Assembly (NCBI GenBank): GCA_012729115.1
Contig: JAAYDR010000016.1
Location: 1 to 48,479, forward strand
Origin: Clostridiales bacterium
GTDB lineage: Bacteria; Bacillota; Clostridia; Christensenellales; Aristaeellaceae
Direction of reading: 5' to 3'
Length of the DNA stretch: 48,479 bases
Numbering within the stretch: the stretch's first letter is position 1; every line of letters begins with the position of its first letter. Under the pieces are notes generated by a model that saw nothing but the letters and a program-made list of their open reading frames with translations, searched no databases and had not been told where the DNA came from. Position numbers and translations under genes: made by a program. This document shows, one piece after another, positions 26,726 to 34,004 of this stretch.

Positions 26726-27826
26726 GTGAAGAAACGGTTCCTATGCTTGGGGTTATGCCTGTGCCTGTGCCTGTGTACGGCCTGCGGGAGTGGGGCGCAA
26801 GGCAGACAGCGCCCGATGAACAAGTATTCCATGTTTTTTTTCGATACCTTCGACACCATGGTCACCATTTTGGGTTATGCCGAGGATCAGGTGATCTTTG
26901 ACAGGGTGACGGGTGAGGCCAAGGCGGAGTTTGAGAAGTTTCATAAACTTTTTGACGGATATCATGAGTATGAAGGCATCCAGAATATCTATACCCTCAA
27001 CCGGGATGCCGCCAGGACTCCCGTGAAGGTAGGCCCTGAACTTTGGGACCTGCTGACCTTTGCCAGGGAATGGCAGCCCAGGCTGATGGGATCCACCAAC
27101 ATTGCCATGGGCTCGGTGCTGCGCCTGTGGCATGATTGTCGGGAAGCGGTAGAAGCGGGCAATCCTCCCTCTCTGCCAGACCCGGAAGCGCTGAAGGAGG
27201 CGGCCCTGCACTGCAATTTTGAGGATGTGGTGATGGACGAGGCCAACCGGACGGTGTTCTTCAGGGATCCGCTGCTGAAGCTGGACGTGGGCGCAGTGGC
27301 AAAGGGCTTTGCCACGGAGCGGGTGGCCCAGATGATGCTGGCCTCAGACATGCCCAGCTTTATCATCAATGCCGGGGGCAATGTGAGGGCCGGCCAAGCG
27401 CCTGGGGCCGGACGCGTTCATTGGGGCGTAGGGTTGCAGGACCCTGAGGCTGCCCAGGATCCCACGGCACAGAATCAATCGATGGATGTGCTGTTCCTGG
27501 AAAACCTCTCTGTGGTCACCAGCGGCGACTATGAGCGTTTTTTTGTGCTGGACGGCGTTCGCTATCATCACATCATTTCTCCGGACACCCTCATGCCCAC
27601 CACGGAGTTTCATGCGGTCACCGTGGTGTGCCAGGATGGTAGTCAGGCAGACCTTCTTTCCACAGCCCTTTTTGTGCTTCCCTATGAACAGGGCCGGGCT
27701 TTGGCGGAAAGCCTGGGTGTGGAAGTCCTGTGGGTCCGGGGCGAGGGAGAGAAGCGGGAGGTGCTGATGACCGAGGGAATGAAGGCCTTTTCCAAAAATC
27801 AGGGAGCTGCCAATCCCGACCAGTAG
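26726..27826 (+). CDS. apbE: ApbE-type FAD:protein FMN transferase, lipoprotein
   Basis: This 366-residue enzyme transfers FMN from FAD onto a threonine of target proteins outside the membrane. The N-terminus has a hydrophobic leucine-cysteine-rich stretch ending in LCTAC, a lipobox-like site. Family motifs are present: LDVGAVAKGFA, NAGGNVRAG, TSGDYERFF with HHIISP, and a metal-site variant QADLLSTALFVL. The start is a GTG at 26726 with AAGGGG upstream. The next gene encodes an FMN-binding protein with two acceptor motifs, its obvious substrate. The pair resembles FmnB/PplA of the Listeria extracellular electron-transfer system. The lipobox has Cys at -3, which is unusual. Confidence 0.92.
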   Translation: MKKRFLCLGLCLCLCLCTACGSGAQGRQRPMNKYSMFFFDTFDTMVTILGYAEDQVIFDRVTGEAKAEFEKFHKLFDGYHEYEGIQNIYTLNRDAARTPVKVGPELWDLLTFAREWQPRLMGSTNIAMGSVLRLWHDCREAVEAGNPPSLPDPEALKEAALHCNFEDVVMDEANRTVFFRDPLLKLDVGAVAKGFATERVAQMMLASDMPSFIINAGGNVRAGQAPGAGRVHWGVGLQDPEAAQDPTAQNQSMDVLFLENLSVVTSGDYERFFVLDGVRYHHIISPDTLMPTTEFHAVTVVCQDGSQADLLSTALFVLPYEQGRALAESLGVEVLWVRGEGEKREVLMTEGMKAFSKNQGAANPDQ

Positions 27827-27852
27827 ACGATCCCTGGATGCATAACAAACTG

Positions 27853-27892
27853 AATCCCTCCGCATGCTGAAACGGCATGGGGAGGGATTTTT
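27853..27892 (+). terminator. Terminator-like hairpin covering the ribosome site of the FMN-binding gene
   Basis: AATCCCTCC (27853-27861) pairs with GGAGGGATT (27881-27889); an inner stem pairs 27863-27867 with 2775-79 of the same block (27875-27879). A TTTTT run (27888-27892) follows directly. The 3' arm is also the ribosome-binding sequence GGGAGGGA for the ATG at 27894. It can therefore attenuate transcription, block initiation, or both. Confidence 0.7.
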
Positions 27893-27893
27893 C

Positions 27894-28748
27894 ATGAATC
27901 GAAGGACCTGGACAGGGTGGGTTCTGTTGGGAACGCTGGTGTTGGCAGCTGCGGGAGCGCTGGCGCTGGTGAACGCCCTGACGGGGGAGCACTCCGCAGA
28001 GACGCCATTGGCCCTGGCCCGGGCAGATATGATGGTGTTGTTTCCTGACGCGGATCCGAACGGAAATGGCTTTGAGGCCATTGCCTTGCCCGAGGGAAGC
28101 GTTTTAAATTATGCCTGCCAGGTTCGCAAGGGCGAAACACTGCTGGGCTATGGGGTGGCCACCACCCTTCAGGGGTATGCCGGGCCGGTGCAGGTAACGG
28201 CAGGCTTTACACCGGACCGAAAGCTGCGTGGCATAATGGTAGGAGGCGACGCCTTCGCGGAAACCGAGGGCCTCGGGTCCCAGGCAAAGGACGAGAGCTT
28301 TCGAGACCAGTTCAGGGACAAGATGCCGCCCCTTCGTCTTGGGCAGGAGATCCAGGCCATCTCCGGGGCCACCATCACCAGCCGGGCAGTGGTCAACGGA
28401 GTCAATCAGGCGGCGGAGGCCCTTTGGCAAATTGTTGGCACTCCCCAGGCCGCTCAATCCTCTCAAACAGCCGGCGCCAGTGTGATGGGCTACGCCGGCC
28501 CGGTACTGGTTCAAATCGCCCTGGACGAAGCGGGCACCATTACCGCACTTCAGGTGGGCAAGGCCCGGTTCTTGGAGACGGAAGGCGTTGGCTCCCAGGT
28601 GAAGGAACTGGCCTTCACCAGCAAATTCATCGGCAAGAAGCCCCCCCTGGCTCTGGGGACGGACATCGATGCCATCTCAGGAGCGACCCTCAGCAGCCAG
28701 GCAGTGGTGGATGCCGTGAACGCTGCCATGGCATTTCTCAACGAATAA
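27894..28748 (+). CDS. Membrane-anchored protein with two FMN-binding domains
   Basis: This 284-residue protein has an N-terminal membrane anchor (about 7-29) and two extracytoplasmic FMN-binding domains of the RnfG/NqrC/PplA kind. Acceptor sites are ISGATITS (T160) and DAISGATLSS (T265), where ApbE attaches FMN to the threonine. The second has the usual aspartate three residues before the serine; the first has glutamine there, so it may be modified less well. The first domain also has the larger RnfG-like N-terminal part. The protein probably shuttles electrons on the outer face of the membrane; donor and acceptor are unknown and no Ndh2 or Rnf genes are in view. It is expressed behind apbE through an unusual hairpin. 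Confidence 0.88.
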   Translation: MNRRTWTGWVLLGTLVLAAAGALALVNALTGEHSAETPLALARADMMVLFPDADPNGNGFEAIALPEGSVLNYACQVRKGETLLGYGVATTLQGYAGPVQVTAGFTPDRKLRGIMVGGDAFAETEGLGSQAKDESFRDQFRDKMPPLRLGQEIQAISGATITSRAVVNGVNQAAEALWQIVGTPQAAQSSQTAGASVMGYAGPVLVQIALDEAGTITALQVGKARFLETEGVGSQVKELAFTSKFIGKKPPLALGTDIDAISGATLSSQAVVDAVNAAMAFLNE

Positions 28749-28777
28749 TCGCATGATGACCGGCGGCCTGGGCCACG

Positions 28778-29611
28778 CTACCCCTTCACCGCACCAATGG
28801 AAATTCCTTTGATGAAATGCCGCTGAAAACAAAGAAAGAAAAGGATCATCGGTACTGCGGAAAGGGTAGCGCCCGCCATCTGGGGTCCGACGGTGGAAAC
28901 GCCGTCGGCCAAGCCAATCAGGTAACTCAGCGCCAGGGGAATCGTCCGGTTCGCTTTGCTGGTAAGCATAATGTTTTGCCAGATAAAATCGTTCCAGCTG
29001 CTGATAAAGGTGAAGATCGCAAGCGCCGCGAACACGGGTCTTGACAAGGGCACAATGATTTTGGTGAAGATACAGATTTCACCGCAGCCGTCAATGACGG
29101 CAGCTTCCATCATTTCATCCATGATGGAGACCATGTATTGCTTGCATAGAAATATCCCATAGGCCGCGTTCACACTGGTCAGTACCACGCCCATGGGCTT
29201 ATTCACCAGGCTTAGGGAGTTGGCGATGATAAAGTTGGGAACCATTAACAGTTGCCTTGGCAACATCATGGTGATCATCATCAGGGCAAACAGAAACCGC
29301 TTGCCTGAAAACTTCTTTTTGGCGAATACATAGCCGCCCAGGGCAGAGATGAATACGGTGATCAAAACCGTCATGCCTGTGATGAAAAGGCTGACTCTAA
29401 ACGCTTTGAACATATCCACCTTCTGAAAGACCGTGAAGTAGTTGTTGAAACTCAGATTGGTAAAGGGGTTCATATCCATGGGCACCATAAAAAACGCCAT
29501 GCTGGGTTTAAAACTGCCTGTTATCATCAAGTAAAGCGGGAGCAGGCTTATGGCCATCATCACCATCAATAGTACAAGTGATACCGTCCATCCTCTTTTG
29601 CGCTGTTTCAT
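28778..29611 (-). CDS. Carbohydrate ABC transporter permease (MalG type)
   Basis: This 277-residue permease has six membrane helices and the inner-membrane EAA loop EAAVIDGCGEICIFTKIIVPLSRP-like segment near residues 165-190, which contacts the ATPase. It is the last gene of a binding protein/permease/permease operon and matches the MalG/UgpE half of CUT1 transporters. AAGGAG precedes the ATG. The gap to the preceding permease is 14 bases. No ATPase gene is present; CUT1 systems often share one encoded elsewhere. Confidence 0.93.
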   Translation of the reverse strand: MKQRKRGWTVSLVLLMVMMAISLLPLYLMITGSFKPSMAFFMVPMDMNPFTNLSFNNYFTVFQKVDMFKAFRVSLFITGMTVLITVFISALGGYVFAKKKFSGKRFLFALMMITMMLPRQLLMVPNFIIANSLSLVNKPMGVVLTSVNAAYGIFLCKQYMVSIMDEMMEAAVIDGCGEICIFTKIIVPLSRPVFAALAIFTFISSWNDFIWQNIMLTSKANRTIPLALSYLIGLADGVSTVGPQMAGATLSAVPMILFFLCFQRHFIKGISIGAVKG

Positions 29612-29625
29612 CCGGCTTTACTCCT

Positions 29626-30522
29626 TCAATACTGTTCACTGGAGTTTGTCACCTGGTACTGGAAGAATACCAGTACTGCGATGATCGCAAACAATACGAT
29701 TCCCATGGCGGATGCATATCCGTATCGGCCAAACTCAAATGCATTCCGATACACCATGTACAGGATGGTTGTTGTTTTGTAATTGGGTCCGCCTCCCGTA
29801 AGGAGATAGGGTACGACAAAGACCTGAAGATTGGCGATCGTTGCTGTAATGGCTACAAATGCAAGCGTGGGCCGAATCAGCGGCAGCGTGACGGAAAAGA
29901 ATTGTTTTGCCCGCGTAGCGCCCTCCAACTCGGCCACCTCATAATAATCTCTGGGAATACTGTCCATGGCCGCTGAGAACAGGACAATGGGCTGAGATAT
30001 GGAAAAGGTCATCACCAGTACCGACACCAGAGGGATCACCAGCGTATCCTTGCCAAACCAATCCAGCCGCGGCAAACCCAGCAGATCCGATATCGAAGCA
30101 CACAGGCCGTACGCCGGATTGAACATAAATTTCCAGGCGATTGCCAATGCAACCTGGCTGACGATTGATGTGACATAGAACACCAACTTCGCAGAGTGCT
30201 GCAGCAGTTTGCATCTGTCCTGCACAACCCTGGCGATCCAAAGCGAAACCACAATGGTCCCGGGAATGATGATGACGCACATTTTTAGTGTCACATGGAT
30301 GGCATTGAGAAACATCTTGTCATGAAATAGTTCGGTAAAATTTGTCAGTCCCACAAAACTTCTGGCTTTATAAGTCACATTAAAAAGCGACATCACAATG
30401 CCGTACACAAACGGGTAAATGGTAAACACGACGAGAAAAGCCAGCCAGGGTAGCAGAAACAGGTAGCAGATGATATTGCTTTTCGTTTTTTTCATCTGTC
30501 TGCCCATCAAGGGAAGTAACAA
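29626..30522 (-). CDS. Carbohydrate ABC transporter permease (MalF/UgpA type)
   Basis: This 298-residue permease has six helices and an EAA loop (YEVAELEGATRAKQFF, then LPLIRP) near residues 195-220. It pairs with the downstream MalG-type permease to form the channel. A TTG at 30522 is taken as start because AAAAGGAGG lies 8 bases before it; the ATG nine codons downstream has only a weak site. The neighbouring binding protein suggests sugar or oligosaccharide import; the substrate cannot be read from sequence. Confidence 0.9.
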   Translation of the reverse strand: MLLPLMGRQMKKTKSNIICYLFLLPWLAFLVVFTIYPFVYGIVMSLFNVTYKARSFVGLTNFTELFHDKMFLNAIHVTLKMCVIIIPGTIVVSLWIARVVQDRCKLLQHSAKLVFYVTSIVSQVALAIAWKFMFNPAYGLCASISDLLGLPRLDWFGKDTLVIPLVSVLVMTFSISQPIVLFSAAMDSIPRDYYEVAELEGATRAKQFFSVTLPLIRPTLAFVAITATIANLQVFVVPYLLTGGGPNYKTTTILYMVYRNAFEFGRYGYASAMGIVLFAIIAVLVFFQYQVTNSSEQY

Positions 30523-30545
30523 TCTTTCATCCTCCTTTTCGTCAA

Positions 30546-30583
30546 GGGAAGCGGATAAGAGGATCGTCTCTTATCCGCTTCCC
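30546..30583 (-). terminator. Perfect 16-bp hairpin between binding-protein and permease genes
   Basis: Arms 30546-30561 and 30568-30583 pair without mismatch around a 6-base loop. On the coding (minus) strand no U run follows, so it more likely protects the 3' end of the binding-protein mRNA or partly terminates, giving more binding protein than permease. Confidence 0.75.
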
Positions 30584-30600
30584 ATCCCTTTTTGTTATCC

Positions 30601-31935
30601 CTACCTGGCGGATAGGATTTTATCGACATTCGCTTTAAAGGAATCCATTGCTTCCTGCGGCATTTTGGTTCCGGCATACACTGCTTGCATCTCCGGATAG
30701 AAGCATGTTCTTACCTGCGGCCAGTATTCTTCCAAAATACCAAAGGAGGAGTTGCTGTATTTTCCTGACCACTCGGCGCGAAGGGCGACTTCCCGTGCAA
30801 TCAGTTCGTCCTCATTCTCATACTGGAGCCCAATATTCCGAACGGGCGTGTAGGTTGGAGTGTAATTCCAGATGGCCAGTGCCATTTCCGGAGTATCCAT
30901 AAATGTCTTCACAAATGCTTTGGCAGCGGCAATGGTGTCCGCATCCCCGCTATTGGTGAATACGGCAAAGCAGTTGGCTCCCCAGGATGCGCTGTTCATG
31001 CCCGGTTTCCCGTCAACGGTTGGCACCGCATAGTCGCAGATCTCGGCTACACGGGGAATCAAACCGTCCTGATGGTTTTGTTTCATCTGAATCATGGTAT
31101 TGGCAGCAGGGGAGTTGAAACACAGCACCGCTTTTTCGCTGAGAAAGAATGTTGTATCAGCTTCAAGGCTTCCTGCGCCGGGAACACAATATCCATTGTC
31201 ATTGATTTTCTTGAGCATGTCCACGATGGCTACACATTCCGGGCTGTTGGCAAGGCACTGTGTCCCGTCCTCGCTGATGATCTGGCCGCTGTTGCACAAC
31301 ATCAATGTATACATGATGTCATCGCTGGTTTGTGATCCCGCGTACAGCGTAGTACCATAGATCCCTCTGTCTTTTCCTGCGATGGCTGCAGCTTCGATGA
31401 AGTTGTAGAGGTCTTCAAACGTCCAGCTTTCGCGGTCTTCCGGGAGCATGTCATAGACCCCTAGTTCCTTGGCCAGTGTTACATTGACAGACAGGGCGGA
31501 GCAGGCGATGGTGGTGGCTGGTACCAGGTAATGCTTTCCCTCCATCTTGCCGATGGAAAGCACCGCATCATACCAGTCGTCAAATCCTGCAATCACATCG
31601 GATACGTCTTCCACAAGCCCTGTGGACGGCAGCTTCGCCGTGCGGGCCGTTCCATCCAGAAAAACATCCGGAGTAGTGCCCGTACTCATGGCGATTTCGA
31701 GCTTCTCTGTGACACCCTCCCACGTAAGCATCTGATAGTCCACCTCAATGCCTGGGTAGAGTTCGGCAAATTTTGGCAGGAGGATCTCGTCCATATCCTT
31801 TTCCATGGTGTTGGTGAGCGGCGTGAACCATACGGTGATGGAAGCCTTAAGTTCCTTGTCTGTCGCAAGGGCAGGTGAACCAATCGATAAGAACACCGTC
31901 AGCGACAGGATCAATGCCAGCATTTTTCGCATCAT
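30601..31935 (-). CDS. Extracellular sugar-binding protein of the ABC transporter
   Basis: This 444-residue family-1 solute-binding protein captures the substrate for the two downstream permeases. A signal peptide (MMRKMLALILSL...ALAT) is followed by the fold typical of CUT1 binding proteins (ASITVWFTP, then GTTPDVFLDG). There is no cysteine at the signal-peptide end, so no lipid anchor, which is unusual for a Gram-positive binding protein. AAAGGAGG lies 6 bases from the chosen ATG; the frame opens 13 codons earlier. It has a near-perfect promoter and is the first gene of its operon. Confidence 0.92.
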   Translation of the reverse strand: MMRKMLALILSLTVFLSIGSPALATDKELKASITVWFTPLTNTMEKDMDEILLPKFAELYPGIEVDYQMLTWEGVTEKLEIAMSTGTTPDVFLDGTARTAKLPSTGLVEDVSDVIAGFDDWYDAVLSIGKMEGKHYLVPATTIACSALSVNVTLAKELGVYDMLPEDRESWTFEDLYNFIEAAAIAGKDRGIYGTTLYAGSQTSDDIMYTLMLCNSGQIISEDGTQCLANSPECVAIVDMLKKINDNGYCVPGAGSLEADTTFFLSEKAVLCFNSPAANTMIQMKQNHQDGLIPRVAEICDYAVPTVDGKPGMNSASWGANCFAVFTNSGDADTIAAAKAFVKTFMDTPEMALAIWNYTPTYTPVRNIGLQYENEDELIAREVALRAEWSGKYSNSSFGILEEYWPQVRTCFYPEMQAVYAGTKMPQEAMDSFKANVDKILSAR

Positions 31936-32039
31936 GCGATACCTCCTTTGTTTTGCAGCAAATGGCAACAGCAATTCAACTGATGGGTGTATACGTACAT
32001 TCCATCATCCTTTCTTCAATTGTAGTGATGGATTAAACA

Positions 32040-32076
32040 ACAACTTTATTATATGGAATAAGTTGTCAGTTGTCAA
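32040..32076 (-). promoter_or_regulatory. Consensus promoter and operator-like repeat of the sugar ABC operon
   Basis: On the minus strand, TTGACA (32076-32071) and TATAAT (32053-32048) are 17 bases apart, a perfect sigma-A promoter. An imperfect inverted repeat, ACAACTTTATT (32040-32050) and AATAAGTTGT (32057-32066), spans the -10 element, a good place for a repressor. The start lies about 105 nt before the gene. Confidence 0.75.
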
Positions 32077-32130
32077 ATGAAAAGAAACGTGAAAAATGGC
32101 GCAATGAATCATCCACGTAAATGGATGGGT

Positions 32131-32167
32131 ACAAACAAAGGCCAAGCAGCGCTTGACCTTTGTTTGT
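32131..32167 (-). terminator. Hairpin terminator after the GntR-RCK_C gene
   Basis: An 11-bp outer stem (32131-32141 with 32157-32167) and a 5-bp inner stem (32143-32147 with 32151-32155) are separated by one mismatch. The tail is TTTGTTTGT-like within the arm. Confidence 0.6.
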
Positions 32168-32180
32168 GATCCCCTGTTCC

Positions 32181-32804
32181 TTATTCGCTTATCAGGTAGG
32201 CGGCCACCGCATCAGGGCAGTTCACATTCCCCACAAACATCAATACATCCCGCTCCTCTAAAACAGCATAAGGCCCGGGAGAGAGAATGATCCGGTCACC
32301 CCGGCGTATGGCGATCACCGTAGCGCCTGTTTGCTGCCAAAACTTGAGTTCCTGAAGGTTCTTGCCAATCCGTGGGCAGCCTTCCGGGACTCTGGCTTCA
32401 TAATTTGGGAAAGGGGTGGTGGCGGAAAACCGCTCGTTGATTCGGACAATCGAACCTGCCACATCGGCAATCTGCCTGTTCAAATCCGCCTGCTTCTGAA
32501 GCAATTGCTGCAGCTCATTTTGCCATGAACGAATGCTGTTCTGCGATCCAAACCTTTCCACATATTGGCGTGCCTTTTCGCAGGATAGGATCACAGCGCC
32601 GCTGTTGTGTCGAATCGCAACAATCTCCATATCCGAAAGAAGTTTCATGGCCCGACGGATCGTTTCCGGTGATACGCCATATTCCGAGGCCATAATAGAT
32701 CGGCCGTATATCTTCGTGTTTTCTTTCAGATCGCCTCTGGCAATACGCAGAGCAATGTCCAGCGCAATTTGAGAATAGACGGGAACCACCAGGGAAGTTG
32801 ACAT
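32181..32804 (-). CDS. BusR-like GntR regulator with RCK_C domain
   Basis: This 207-residue regulator has a GntR winged helix (about 8-75, with SPETIRRAMKLLSDMEIV), a coiled-coil linker (about 88-128) and a C-terminal RCK_C/TrkA-C domain (about 140-205, with TGATVIAIRRGD and SPGPYAVLEERDVLMFVG). This order and length match BusR of streptococci and lactococci, a c-di-AMP-activated repressor of the betaine transporter BusAB. Ligand and targets here are inferred. It is 44 bases after nagA on the same strand and 127 bases before the sugar ABC promoter, whose -10 carries an inverted repeat. AAGGA precedes the ATG at a somewhat long distance. Confidence 0.85.
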   Translation of the reverse strand: MSTSLVVPVYSQIALDIALRIARGDLKENTKIYGRSIMASEYGVSPETIRRAMKLLSDMEIVAIRHNSGAVILSCEKARQYVERFGSQNSIRSWQNELQQLLQKQADLNRQIADVAGSIVRINERFSATTPFPNYEARVPEGCPRIGKNLQELKFWQQTGATVIAIRRGDRIILSPGPYAVLEERDVLMFVGNVNCPDAVAAYLISE

Positions 32805-32848
32805 ATCACCGCATCCTTACCGGACATTTTTTTACTGATACCAAATCC

Positions 32849-33982
32849 TTACCCTTCCACAGTGCCCAGGAACTCCCAGTCCTTCCCAAACCGTGCCATC
32901 ACGGCGGGAGCGCCCACCCTGAGGGTTCCATAATCGGACTCATTGATGGAGCGGGCGGGGGCTTCCGTCACCATGCGGGCTGCGTCCTCAGGGGCGATGC
33001 CAAAGGCAATCAGGTTCTGCATGGCCCGGATCATGGTCAGTGTGCTTCCGGCCAAAGTGCCGTCCTTCAACCGGGCGGCCCCATCCTTGACGAATACTTC
33101 CTGCCCGCCCAGCTGATACTGCCCTTCTGGCATTCCGGCAGCTTCCATGGCGTCGGTGATGGCCACAGCCAGGGTCGGGCCTTTGGAGCGGACCAGCAGC
33201 CGTATCACATCCGGGTGCAGGTGAATGCCATCGCAGATGAATTGGCACGCAATGCGGGAATCCACCAGGGCTGCGCCTGGTACACCGGGGGCACGGTGAT
33301 TCAAAGGAGTCTGAGCGTTGAAGGTATGGGTGATTTGGCTGGCTCCGCGATCCGCTGCCTCATGTACCTGTTCCGCAGTGCAATCCGTATGGCCGAGACT
33401 CACGATGATGCCCTTATCAACCAGGGTTGCGATGAAATCCATCACCCCAGGGAGTTCCGGTGCCAGGGTGATCATCCGCACCACACTCTCATAGGGGCCC
33501 ACAAACCGCTTCCAGTTCTCCTGGGTAGGCATCACAAAAAATTCCTTACGCTGCGCCCCGGCCCTGCTTGCTTGCAGGAAGGGTGCTTCCATATGTGCTC
33601 CCAGTACCACCGCACCGCCCGGTTCCGGGGTTTGCATCACCGCGTAAATTCCAGCCAGGGCCTTTTGGGTATCCTCAGGGCTGGCACTCATGGTGGTGGG
33701 AAGGAAGGCTGCCACACCCATCTTGCGCAGTTCCCGGCTCATGTGCCGCACTGCGTCCTCCCCTTCCATGGTGTCGCGCCCCATAAAGGCATGGATGTGG
33801 ACGTCCACCATGCCTGGAAGGAGGTAATCTCCCCCCAGGTCGCATAGGGTCTCACAGACGGCGGACTGCTGTGCGGCCAGGGTGGAGTCCTGGATGGCGG
33901 CAATCTCCCCATGGGCTGTTACCAGGGTGGTTTGAGGCATGAAGGTCTCCCCCAGCAGTGCGGTGGCATTGGTAATCCTCAT
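32849..33982 (-). CDS. nagA: N-acetylglucosamine-6-phosphate deacetylase
   Basis: This 377-residue amidohydrolase removes the acetyl group from GlcNAc-6-phosphate, giving glucosamine-6-phosphate for glycolysis or wall synthesis. The motifs are DVHIHAF near residue 60, HMEAPFL with the metal glutamate, LGHTDCT, THTFNAQTPLNHR and the catalytic aspartate in ITDAMEAAG. The ATG at 33982 has GGAAGGAG 5-6 bases upstream; the frame runs 35 codons further into potD and is not used. It follows potD by 22 bases, so it is probably the last or next-to-last gene of the arsR-pot operon. No nagB is present. Confidence 0.93.
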   Translation of the reverse strand: MRITNATALLGETFMPQTTLVTAHGEIAAIQDSTLAAQQSAVCETLCDLGGDYLLPGMVDVHIHAFMGRDTMEGEDAVRHMSRELRKMGVAAFLPTTMSASPEDTQKALAGIYAVMQTPEPGGAVVLGAHMEAPFLQASRAGAQRKEFFVMPTQENWKRFVGPYESVVRMITLAPELPGVMDFIATLVDKGIIVSLGHTDCTAEQVHEAADRGASQITHTFNAQTPLNHRAPGVPGAALVDSRIACQFICDGIHLHPDVIRLLVRSKGPTLAVAITDAMEAAGMPEGQYQLGGQEVFVKDGAARLKDGTLAGSTLTMIRAMQNLIAFGIAPEDAARMVTEAPARSINESDYGTLRVGAPAVMARFGKDWEFLGTVEG

Positions 33983-34004
33983 GAAGCTCCTTCCTTTCCT
34001 CTCC

